Source: Thermotogaceae bacterium
Lineage (GTDB): Bacteria; Thermotogota; Thermotogae; Thermotogales; Thermotogaceae
Direction: 5' to 3'
DNA: 55,149 nt
Assembly (NCBI GenBank): GCA_027065235.1
Contig: JAMOOR010000086.1
Span: forward strand, 1 to 55,149
The notes beneath the pieces are model-generated. The model ran no database searches. It had not been told where the DNA came from and saw only the letters and a program-made list of their open reading frames with translations. The translations under genes were made by a program, and so were the position numbers. How positions within the stretch are numbered: position 1 is the first letter of the stretch; every line of letters starts with the position of its first letter. Positions 7,834 through 13,824 of the stretch are shown here, one piece after another.

Positions 7834-8096
7834 TAACCCTCTACTCTCATCTTATATAATCTTTTTTCAGAATCCGTCGCATCTCGTGCTGTAACCAATT
7901 CCAGCTTTCTGCCTATCTTATCTACAAATAACGTTAGATATCTTCCGGAAGCTGTTTTTCCAATGATCATATACCTGTTTTTGCCGACTCTTTTGGTGTA
8001 GATCTTGCCTTCAAAAACTTCTAGAACTTCACTAACCTTAACGTTGTGCTTCTTTTCTATCTTCAGTGCTATGTGATGCTTGATCTCTATTCTCAT
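7833..8096 (-). CDS. BrnT-like small protein, possible ribonuclease toxin (87 aa)
   Basis: I choose the ATG ending at 8096 (MRIEIKHHIALKIEKKHNV), preceded by AGGTGA. The chain has a helix, then alternating strands (YMIIGKTASGRYLTLFVDK, KLELVTARDA), then a helix (DSEKRLYKMR). The strand-strand-ARDAT-x3-E-x3-Y pattern resembles the C-terminal half of BrnT toxins, which are RelE-fold ribonucleases. It is encoded head to head with the 104-aa gene across an inverted-repeat operator. The match is partial, so another small alpha/beta protein is possible. Confidence 0.5.
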   Translation of the reverse strand: MRIEIKHHIALKIEKKHNVKVSEVLEVFEGKIYTKRVGKNRYMIIGKTASGRYLTLFVDKIGRKLELVTARDATDSEKRLYKMRVEG

Positions 8097-8111
8097 TGTT
8101 TCACCTTGACT

Positions 8112-8156
8112 TTTTACCAAACCAAAATGTTAAATATACCTTTCGGTTTGGTAAAA
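8112..8156. promoter_or_regulatory. Operator A: 12-bp inverted repeats 21 bases apart over a TATA box
   Basis: TTTTACCAAACC (8112-8123) and its exact reverse complement GGTTTGGTAAAA (8145-8156) flank a 21-base spacer. The spacer holds TTAAATATA, about 25 bases before the leaderless ATG at 8159. The same arms with the same spacing recur at 13185-13229. A dimeric or tetrameric repressor bound here would block the promoter of the 104-aa gene. Confidence 0.7.
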
Positions 8157-8158
8157 CT

Positions 8159-8473
8159 ATGGATCTGCAAAAATTGATGCAAGAGTACTTAGAGCTGGAG
8201 AAACAGGAAAGTGAGATTCTAGCTGAGTTGGAGACTTTAAAGGACGTTAGAGGCTGTATAGTCCTTAAAGAAATCCCTTATGAAGATAAAAAGTATGAAT
8301 ATTACTATTTAGTCTGGAAGGAGGGAGGTAAGGTTAAATGGAAGTTATTGGGTAAACAATATCCAAAAGATCTGGCTGAGAAATTGCAGAAAAAGAGAGA
8401 TCTCAAAAAAAGACTTAATGAAATCAGAAAAAGGAAAAAGGAGCTAAAAAAGTTAATCAAAGGCTTACTTTAA
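8159..8473 (+). CDS. Charged coiled-coil protein (104 aa)
   Basis: The leaderless ATG at 8159 lies about 25 bases from a TATA box inside operator A. The protein begins with a heptad-like helix (MDLQKLMQEYLELEKQESEI). A short beta region follows (GCIVLKEIPYEDKKYEYYYLVWK), and it ends in a very basic coiled coil (KKRDLKKRLNEIRKRKKELKK). Small helical proteins with a central YYYLVW sheet occur widely in archaeal mobile elements and may bind nucleic acid. No family was assigned. Confidence 0.65.
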   Translation: MDLQKLMQEYLELEKQESEILAELETLKDVRGCIVLKEIPYEDKKYEYYYLVWKEGGKVKWKLLGKQYPKDLAEKLQKKRDLKKRLNEIRKRKKELKKLIKGLL

Positions 8474-8631
8474 TCAAAAATTAACTCTGCTAAAAGTAAA
8501 CCTGCAGAAGTTCCTCCTACGATAGCAAACAATATGTTATCGTTTAATTCTGGAAGCACTACAAATGTAGCCATTACTAAGATCGCTGCATATCCTATTA
8601 AAGTAGCTTCAATAACCTCTTTAAGATACAT
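8470..8631 (-). CDS. Small two-helix membrane protein (53 aa)
   Basis: The frame MYLKEVIEATLIGYAAILVM continues with a second hydrophobic helix (ILFAIVGGTSAGLLLAELIF). A GGAGAAAAG ribosome binding site is upstream. It overlaps the end of the convergent 104-aa gene by four bases and lies 55 bases after the ATPase gene on the same strand, so it is probably co-transcribed with it. Function unknown. Confidence 0.55.
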   Translation of the reverse strand: MYLKEVIEATLIGYAAILVMATFVVLPELNDNILFAIVGGTSAGLLLAELIFD

Positions 8632-8686
8632 ATCTTTTCTCCAACTTAAAAAGCCTTTTTAATGCTCGTTCACCTAAAGACCTTCC

Positions 8687-9637
8687 TCAGAATGGGATTT
8701 CTCCCTTCTCATCAGCAAATGCAAAGAGTATTTTATTCGTTTTAGGAGGAAAGACTACTCCAAAGCCGAAATAATAACCGTGAGCTACCCAATATTGCAG
8801 ATTCTTAAGCATATCAACGTTCTCCTGCTTTACTCTGTGCTTATCCCTAACTCTGGCTCCTCTAAAGTAAAAGCTGAATTCAATTCTGCTAGCATAAACT
8901 CTCCAGTCAATATCTCGACTATCATGGGCCGTGAAGAAGAAGTGAATATTAGTTCCTCTGAAGTCGTTAATCCACATTGCGAGAATTCCATTCAGATGAT
9001 ACAGAGCTCCAGCTTGATTGGCAGGACACCATTCGCTCATCTCATCGAACATGAACGCTATGAACTTTCTGTTCTTACGATGAACTAAACTCCAAGCAAA
9101 TTCAAACCAAAAAACTCCACTTCTAACCTTGTACAGTTCATCGACCTCTATTGCTGGATTTAAGGTCATTACTTCATCTATAAACTTTTCAGACGGTTCA
9201 TAATCTTCGTTGGACGTTGAAGGTGCTAAAACTACGTTCAATCCCTTCTTGATCTTCCTATTAACCAATTCAGACGGTCTGCTGTAGTTCTTGTACTCTA
9301 TTTCTACTCTCTTGAGGCTTAAACCATCCTGCTCGAAGAAGTGTGGCTCATCGGTTTCATAAACCCAGAAGTTTATGGGAACGTCATGATCTTCGGGTAG
9401 AAGGGATAGAATGTAAGGTAAATGATCCCTTTTCGGTCTGAATCTCCATACTACCGGAATTCCTCTCAAAGCTAGATCACTTGCAAGCTTTGCCAGTAGA
9501 ATGGTTTTGCCCGTTCCCTTCTCACCGTATATCTCTCCTTGGCAACCTCCATAACCCATAGGTGCTGGCTGGCTGTGCAGGATCTGCCTGTATATCATGC
9601 AAGCATAATAGTTGCATTTGCTAAGATTCTCAAGCAT
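8687..9637 (-). CDS. P-loop packaging-type ATPase of the virus (316 aa)
   Basis: A Walker A motif GEKGTGKT lies at residues 38-45, and a Walker B-type FIAFMFDEMSEW occurs about two thirds along. The rest has the compact RecA-like layout of the FtsK/HerA/Zot superfamily, whose members drive DNA packaging or virion export. Spindle-shaped and other archaeal viruses carry one such ATPase. Two ATGs are possible; the second, ending at 9637, has the better spaced GGAGG site, while the first overlaps the previous stop as ATGA. Substrate and step are inferred from the superfamily. Confidence 0.75.
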   Translation of the reverse strand: MLENLSKCNYYACMIYRQILHSQPAPMGYGGCQGEIYGEKGTGKTILLAKLASDLALRGIPVVWRFRPKRDHLPYILSLLPEDHDVPINFWVYETDEPHFFEQDGLSLKRVEIEYKNYSRPSELVNRKIKKGLNVVLAPSTSNEDYEPSEKFIDEVMTLNPAIEVDELYKVRSGVFWFEFAWSLVHRKNRKFIAFMFDEMSEWCPANQAGALYHLNGILAMWINDFRGTNIHFFFTAHDSRDIDWRVYASRIEFSFYFRGARVRDKHRVKQENVDMLKNLQYWVAHGYYFGFGVVFPPKTNKILFAFADEKGEIPF

Positions 9638-9639
9638 AG

Positions 9640-10053
9640 TCATCTCCTCCAGCCTATGCCGTCCAGCATTCTGTTCAAAGTAGAAGGATCGATTGCAAAC
9701 ACTTTAGGACTGATAAAACCGTATCTCAAGGCAATATCAACGCATTCACGCATGATTTCCGTCGCATGCAGCCATGTATCCTTCCAGTTCGGATCAGCTT
9801 CTCTATCATAATAGTCTAGAATGGCATCCTCGTGCTTCTTCCAGAGATCCTCTATCCGTTTCTTGAGATCTTCATCTTTTTGAGTCTTTTCGCTCTTGTT
9901 GATAAGAGCATTTAAGAGAATGAGCGTTTGCTCGGCGATGGATAGCTTAACCAGCGGATCTACGAATAATCCGTACAGGCTTATGTATTCGGTCATCTTC
10001 GACTTAATCACGCTTTCAGGATCCATTTGTAGAGGCTGTGGATCCATTTGCAT
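9640..10053 (-). CDS. Helical protein coupled to the ATPase (about 137 aa)
   Basis: This gene precedes the ATPase on the same strand and ends in an ATGA overlap with it. The chain is almost entirely helical, with a Met/Pro-rich start (MQMDPQPLQMDPESV), a basic coiled segment (KSEKTQKDEDLKKRIEDLWKK) and an RMLDGIGWRR end. I use the ATG ending at 10053; an in-frame TTG at 10110 would add 19 residues after a run of Gs, and a TATAAATA box lies at about 10126-10133. It may be a small terminase-like or adaptor partner of the ATPase. This is inference from coupling. Confidence 0.55.
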   Translation of the reverse strand: MQMDPQPLQMDPESVIKSKMTEYISLYGLFVDPLVKLSIAEQTLILLNALINKSEKTQKDEDLKKRIEDLWKKHEDAILDYYDREADPNWKDTWLHATEIMRECVDIALRYGFISPKVFAIDPSTLNRMLDGIGWRR

Positions 10054-10270
10054 GTATTTTATACCATAACATGAATATTTATTGCTATAGGCTTTCCCCT
10101 CCCCCCTCAAGCTAATTAAATTATTTATACTGGTCGATGAAGCTCAAACGTTCGAGCCAAACTTGGCAGAATGCCCCTCTATGTTCACTTTTTTAGCATG
10201 ACAAAAGAAAGAGATTGCTTATTTCAAATAATAGAATGAATTATGATTGTTTTTTGGATAGGGTTTTAGT

Positions 10271-10300
10271 GCAACGGATCGGGAATCCGTCGCTTTTTTT
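10271..10300 (+). terminator. Hairpin plus T-run, end of a possible virus RNA
   Basis: ACGGAT (10274-10279) and ATCCGT (10285-10290) pair over a five-base loop. GC/GC pairs extend the stem past one mismatch, and seven Ts follow at 10294-10300. No protein gene on the plus strand runs into it for 1.8 kb. ATTTATA near 10124-10130 could start an RNA of about 150 bases ending here. It is either a small virus RNA with an intrinsic-type terminator or a structured non-coding element. Confidence 0.45.
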
Positions 10301-10314
10301 GCAGGAGAGTACCT

Positions 10315-10524
10315 TCAAGAAATTATCGATACAGGAGGCCTACCATGCTTCTTGCGGTAGTCTTCGCATATAGTAGCAAGAACATCAGTGGCTAGAAAGA
10401 TCGCACATTCAGAATTAACATGCTTGCGAACTTCATTAACAATATCCTTGAACGTGAACCTCTTCCTTTGAAGAAGAGTGGAAATTATAGCTGGCTTGTA
10501 CTTAGCTACCCTCAATGGAATCAC
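10315..10524 (-). CDS. Small basic protein (69 aa)
   Basis: The chain MIPLRVAKYKPAIISTLLQ, then RKRFTFKDIVNEVRKHVNSE, then a helix and KKHGRPPVSIIS, looks like a single compact helical or winged-helix domain. FTFKDIVNEV is typical of helix 1 of an HTH. The GTG start overlaps the end of the 66-aa membrane protein gene by 23 bases. It may be a small regulator. Confidence is limited by its size. Confidence 0.5.
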   Translation of the reverse strand: MIPLRVAKYKPAIISTLLQRKRFTFKDIVNEVRKHVNSECAIFLATDVLATICEDYRKKHGRPPVSIIS

Positions 10525-10702
10525 CCGTTAGGTTGCCTTTGTCATCTTCCTTGAGATAACCGCTCTTCCAGAAACATACCAGTGCACAGTAAGCTAACAA
10601 GCCTATCCACAGAAGCTTACCTTCATTTGGCTCGTAGTATAGAAAGATAGTCCATTCAAGGAATAGTAGTATCACTCCTGCTGAAAAAAGCCAACCATCC
10701 AT
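10502..10702 (-). CDS. Small two-helix membrane protein downstream of the integrase (66 aa)
   Basis: From the ATG ending at 10702 the protein has two hydrophobic helices (LFSAGVILLFLEWTIFLYY and LLWIGLLAYCALVCFW). A polar loop separates them and the tail is charged and acidic (KEDDKGNLTGDSIEGS). The start lies six bases after the integrase stop, with AAAGGTTGAT as a weak ribosome binding site, so it is translated from the integrase message. Function unknown. Confidence 0.55.
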   Translation of the reverse strand: MDGWLFSAGVILLFLEWTIFLYYEPNEGKLLWIGLLAYCALVCFWKSGYLKEDDKGNLTGDSIEGS

Positions 10703-10707
10703 AGATA

Positions 10708-11673
10708 TCAACCTTTGAGAATCGCTTTAGCATCGATACCTTCTGGTAAGATCTCAACTTTCCCCCAGAAGTTCATATACATTTCAACTATTGCTTCCGG
10801 AGTGAATTTCCGGTAGAATTCCTCCGTAATTTCCAAGAATCTTGCACCTAATAGCTTCTCCAGAAGTTCGGTATCATGGCCCATAATAGCCACTCTGTAC
10901 GGATCTGGAAATCCTATTCTTGCAGAATGAATGGCAAAAAACTTCCTGAAATGCTTCAGCCTCAAGGTTCCAGCCTTATCAAAAACGTTCCTTATGCTTC
11001 CATAGCTAAATAATATATTGTCATTATTTAATTTGATGTAAAATTTGAAAAGATCCTTGACCTGAGGATGGAGTGGTATAACCCTCTCCGTATGTGTCTT
11101 ACTTTTCGTGGCTGGAAGAATGAAATAATCATTTGACAGATCTATGTCTCCCCTAGACAGCTTAGTTAGTTCCTCCGGACGTAGACCAGTTGATGCTGCT
11201 AAGGCCGATGCCAATATTGCTCTCAATTTTGGAACCAGCCTGATTCTCGAGCGATATATACGTAAGATGTGCTCATGAACATCTGTAATCGTAACGTCAA
11301 AAACGCTATCTTTCTCAGCATACGTCTTTTTAGCTTTCTTTCGCTGAGTTTTTCTAGCTTCTTTGAGCAATTGTATTAGATCCAACAGATCTAAACCTCT
11401 TACATTGCTTAACCACTCCAAAAATCTCCTTGCCGGATCTAGATATTTGTATGGACACTCCTTACTTTGAGCAAAGATCACAAAACTATAAATGGTATCC
11501 GTTGTAAGCTCTCCTCCTGTAATTTCTAAGAACTTTTTTAGCCTTTGCTCGTAATATTTCAGAGTCTTAGTTCTAATCTTTTCCTCGTCTCTACTCCTTA
11601 TCTTGCCGTTATTTATCTCTCCTCCTAAAAATATCAAAAATTCATTTATCGTTTCCTCAGAAAAAGTGATCAT
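10708..11673 (-). CDS. Tyrosine recombinase, virus integrase (321 aa)
   Basis: The catalytic domain shows the conserved set: R165 in the TGLRPEELTKL box, K190/K192 before the ERVIPL strand, H241-x-R243 in LKHFRKFF, G265-H266 in IMGHD and the nucleophile Y287 in EEFYRKF. An N-terminal helical arm/core-binding domain fills residues 1-120. The ATG ending at 11673 has a GAGGAGGT site and overlaps the previous stop as ATGA. The gene is intact within the provirus, unlike SSV1-type integrases that are split by integration. It most likely catalysed insertion into tRNA-Gln at 14976-15020. Confidence 0.88.
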   Translation of the reverse strand: MITFSEETINEFLIFLGGEINNGKIRSRDEEKIRTKTLKYYEQRLKKFLEITGGELTTDTIYSFVIFAQSKECPYKYLDPARRFLEWLSNVRGLDLLDLIQLLKEARKTQRKKAKKTYAEKDSVFDVTITDVHEHILRIYRSRIRLVPKLRAILASALAASTGLRPEELTKLSRGDIDLSNDYFILPATKSKTHTERVIPLHPQVKDLFKFYIKLNNDNILFSYGSIRNVFDKAGTLRLKHFRKFFAIHSARIGFPDPYRVAIMGHDTELLEKLLGARFLEITEEFYRKFTPEAIVEMYMNFWGKVEILPEGIDAKAILKG

Positions 11674-11837
11674 ATCCAAACCTCCTCAACTTTAACTAGT
11701 TCCCAACCTCTCCTCCGTACAAGCATTCTAATCTTGTATTCGGCCTCTCTTACGTTTCTGGCAAAATAGGAGGGTAACAAATCTTCTAGCGTAATTCCAT
11801 CCGTCCTATGCCTTAGAACAATTTTCCAGAACCTCAT
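11670..11837 (-). CDS. 55-residue basic protein coupled to the integrase
   Basis: The frame MRFWKIVLRHRTDGITLEDL continues through RNVREAEYKIRMLVRRRGW to VEEVWI. It has about 13 Arg/Lys and looks like a small winged helix or excisionase-like fold. A GGTGAGAAGGT site precedes the ATG and the stop forms an ATGA with the integrase start, which implies coordinated synthesis. A recombination directionality factor is an attractive guess, since such proteins are small, basic and sit beside integrases. No homology was recognised. Confidence 0.55.
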   Translation of the reverse strand: MRFWKIVLRHRTDGITLEDLLPSYFARNVREAEYKIRMLVRRRGWELVKVEEVWI

Positions 11838-11859
11838 ACCTTCTCACCAAGGATCCTAT

Positions 11860-12196
11860 CTGTGGACACAAAGAGTCGATTGGCCCAATATTGTGGACAC
11901 AATAAGCGCTGCAGGTATGTGGCCACAAAGATGGACGTCTCCAGAAGCTTGTGACCACAGAGGATCCTGGACCTATCTGTGGCCACAAATCACCGGTGAT
12001 CTTGTGGACACAGTTGGGATCCTGTATATCGGAGCTCCAGTTGTGGTCACAAGAGGATCCTGGAATATTGTGGACACAGGTTTCCGGATCCTCGAGAAGC
12101 TTGTGGACACAATCAACCAACCGGGACCTACTTGTGTCCACAACCCTGGTCCAATAGTTGTGTCCACAACTCGAGGTTCCAGGACTGTGGCCACAA
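11860..12196. repeat. Array of 12 palindromes, consensus NTGTGNNCACAN
   Basis: Copies begin at 11860, 11891, 11917, 11949, 11977, 12002, 12041, 12068, 12101, 12132, 12158 and 12185, spaced 25-39 bases. Every copy keeps TGTG and CACA; the central two bases vary (GA, GC, AC, GT, TC) and the outer bases are mostly T and A. Five GGATCC hexamers lie between copies. Any frames through the array are by-products of the repeat. It lies between the integrase operon and the gene for the acidic-tailed protein and has the look of an iteron origin, a partition site or a multi-site operator. Confidence 0.85.
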
Positions 12197-12202
12197 GAGA
12201 TC

Positions 12203-12535
12203 TCACTCATCTTCCCATTCCTCCTCTTCCTCGAAATCGAAATCGTCCTCCACTTTCTCATCTTTCAGAACTCTTCCCGGGAAGAACAGAATTAGCATCG
12301 TTCCCTCGATCTCTGTCTTCTTACTCCAGTTCTCTTCCTTAACGATTCCTTCGGCAATGTAAAGTCTGAACTTCTTTCCGATCAGATCGTTGTAATCGCT
12401 CGGTAGGATTATTCGCGGGCTGACGTATTCCTCCCCGTTCAGCTTCCTCTTGTGCTTTCCTACTTTCCTTTCCTTAGTTTCCCAGCCCCAGCCAGTATCA
12501 GCCCTAATCTCCTTAATCTCTACCTCAACCTTCAT
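12203..12535 (-). CDS. Protein with strongly acidic C-terminal tail (110 aa), possible ssDNA-binding type
   Basis: The body is beta-rich (VEVEIKEIRADTGWGWETKE, then YVSPRIILPSDYNDLIGKKF, then GTMLILFFPG). It ends in an acidic tail, DDFDFEEEEEWEDE. A small beta body plus an acidic, aromatic-containing tip recalls single-stranded DNA-binding proteins of phages and plasmids, which use the tail to recruit partners. The stop is seven bases from the palindrome array, which supports a replication link. The SSB idea is analogy only; no OB-fold signature was identified. Confidence 0.55.
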   Translation of the reverse strand: MKVEVEIKEIRADTGWGWETKERKVGKHKRKLNGEEYVSPRIILPSDYNDLIGKKFRLYIAEGIVKEENWSKKTEIEGTMLILFFPGRVLKDEKVEDDFDFEEEEEWEDE

Positions 12536-12911
12536 GAGAATCGACCCCCGTGAGGGTTCTAACAGCGTTAAGAATTTCGTCTCTTGAGGAAACCCAATAT
12601 AACAGAATTACATCTGAGAGAACAAGTAAAGCAAGAGTTACTGCAAATATATCCCTTAAATCGTACCTTTCTGTCACATCACTAAAAGCCTTTAGCAGTT
12701 CTAACCTAGCTTGACGAAGATTTATACCTTTACCAGCCTGTTCAGTTAGCCTAAGTAGCCACTCTAACGTATTAGATGTGCTCGAAAGGACGTTCTCTGT
12801 AATAAACACGGCTCTTAAGCGAGATATTGCTTCCTGCTTATCTTCCTCAGCTTTACTTATTATCTCTATGATCTCTTCAAATACTCTTCTACCTTCCCTA
12901 AGAAGATCCAT
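12525..12911 (-). CDS. Coiled-coil protein with one membrane helix (128 aa)
   Basis: An AAAGGAGGTCG site selects the ATG ending at 12911 (MDLLREGRRVFEEIIEIISK). A long amphipathic helical region fills residues 1-85, then one membrane helix (FAVTLALLVLSDVILLYWV), then a short polar tail. The layout fits a membrane-tethered coiled coil, as in some virus lysis-control or membrane-remodelling proteins. Family unknown. Confidence 0.55.
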   Translation of the reverse strand: MDLLREGRRVFEEIIEIISKAEEDKQEAISRLRAVFITENVLSSTSNTLEWLLRLTEQAGKGINLRQARLELLKAFSDVTERYDLRDIFAVTLALLVLSDVILLYWVSSRDEILNAVRTLTGVDSHEG

Positions 12912-12927
12912 TAGAATCGACCTCCTT

Positions 12928-13167
12928 TCAGTCAACATATTCTAATTCCCAGATATCCTCGTAATCATCTAGAAATTCTGAAAACTCCCGAATAGCTTTC
13001 ACAACTTTCTCAATCTCCCAATCCTTTAGACCTCTATCCCTAAGAACCTCTCTTACAGAATATTCCGGCTCCGGATAATAGTAGATGAAAATCTCTTCCT
13101 TGTCCTTGAATACTCCGATAACCGGAGCATCATTCTCCCGTTCCCCAAACGATATCTCTATAATCAT
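12928..13167 (-). CDS. Small acidic protein under operator B (79 aa)
   Basis: I choose the ATG ending at 13167 (MIIEISFGERENDAPVIGVF) because it follows operator B and a GGGGTG site; an upstream in-frame ATG at 13245 would run through the operator. The N-terminus is strand-rich and the C-terminus is an acidic helix (FLDDYEDIWELEYVD). Expression is probably set by whatever binds the inverted repeat at 13185-13229. Function unknown. Confidence 0.5.
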   Translation of the reverse strand: MIIEISFGERENDAPVIGVFKDKEEIFIYYYPEPEYSVREVLRDRGLKDWEIEKVVKAIREFSEFLDDYEDIWELEYVD

Positions 13168-13184
13168 TCCCGACACCCCTACAT

Positions 13185-13229
13185 TTTTACCAAACCTTAT
13201 GCATGCTAACGTTCTTGGGTTTGGTAAAA
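13185..13229. promoter_or_regulatory. Operator B: same inverted repeat and spacing as operator A
   Basis: TTTTACCAAACC at 13185-13196 and GGTTTGGTAAAA at 13218-13229 are separated by 21 bases, identical in arms and spacing to 8112-8156 while the spacers differ. It overlaps the 3' end of the 47-aa gene and lies just upstream of the 79-aa gene, with a GCATAAGG TATA-like element on the minus strand inside it. Confidence 0.7.
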
Positions 13230-13330
13230 CTCCTAAGTCGATCATAAAGGGAGAGAATAAACGCTATGACAACAATGAACGGTTCAATGACTTTTCCAAG
13301 CCAAATAACCCATTTTGGGAACCGTATCAC
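13187..13330 (-). CDS. 47-residue single-helix membrane protein
   Basis: The GTG start ending at 13330 follows a GGAGGTG site by eight bases and overlaps the previous stop as GTGA. The chain has one membrane helix (VIEPFIVVIAFILSLY) between an aromatic start (RFPKWVIWLGK) and a basic tail (RLRSFTKPKNVSMHKVW). The coupling and ribosome binding site make it credible despite its length. Function unknown. Confidence 0.55.
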   Translation of the reverse strand: MIRFPKWVIWLGKVIEPFIVVIAFILSLYDRLRSFTKPKNVSMHKVW

Positions 13331-13515
13331 TTCTTTAACACCTCCAAAACCCTTTTTCGGCTCTCTATCATCCTCGTCAAACTTCTTACAAGTTTCTCGT
13401 TCCCGGATTCCTTAGCACTCCTTAGCCAATCCTCTAAGAATTGAATCTCAAGCTCTAACTTGTCTATCGTCTTGCTTCCATCTCCAACTCCCAAATAACC
13501 CCTACTCGCATCCAT
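13327..13515 (-). CDS. Small charged coiled-coil protein (62 aa)
   Basis: The ATG ending at 13515 has an AAGGAGGG site eight bases upstream. After MDASRGYLGVGDGSKT the rest is one long amphipathic helix rich in Lys, Glu and Leu (IDKLELEIQFLEDWLRSAKE). The stop overlaps the start of the 47-aa membrane protein. The pair could act together, with the coiled coil regulating the membrane peptide; this is conjecture. Confidence 0.5.
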   Translation of the reverse strand: MDASRGYLGVGDGSKTIDKLELEIQFLEDWLRSAKESGNEKLVRSLTRMIESRKRVLEVLKK

Positions 13516-13519
13516 AACA

Positions 13520-13822
13520 TCATCCCTCCTTAACAAACTCCTCCCATTCCTTAGCAAAACGTCTCAAAAACTCAGAAAAATGAGTAGACAAAACATAGCC
13601 TTTCCTAGTCTTTTCAACCATTCCAGAATTCACTAACTTCCTTAAAATATTGTAAACTGCAGATCCAAACTTTTTTTCTAATTCACTTGCCTTTGGTGTA
13701 TTTTCCTTGATATATTCCAAAACAGTCCAGAATTGCTCACCTTGAGGCTTCCTCATCATTACAGCATCTCTCAAACCGAATTCTCCAACTCTTAGCGTTA
13801 CCCAGTATTGCCTTTCTCTCAA
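13520..13822 (-). CDS. Winged-helix DNA-binding regulator (100 aa)
   Basis: Residues about 30-80 form a winged helix: FWTVLEYIKENTPKASELE (helices 1-2), FGSAVYNILRKLVNSGMVEK (recognition helix) and TRKGYVLS (wing). A basic strand-rich start precedes it and an amphipathic helix (EFLRRFAKEWEEFVKE) may dimerise it. It lies directly downstream of the larger winged-helix gene, with a two-base gap. It is a plausible binder of operators A and B. Target inferred only. Confidence 0.75.
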   Translation of the reverse strand: MRERQYWVTLRVGEFGLRDAVMMRKPQGEQFWTVLEYIKENTPKASELEKKFGSAVYNILRKLVNSGMVEKTRKGYVLSTHFSEFLRRFAKEWEEFVKEG

Positions 13823-13824
13823 GT

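Noticed and set aside
11806-12362. Several long open frames on both strands across the palindrome array
   Set aside because: They are produced by the repeated TGTGG/CCACA sequence, contain no recognisable fold, and compete with the array and the 55-aa gene.
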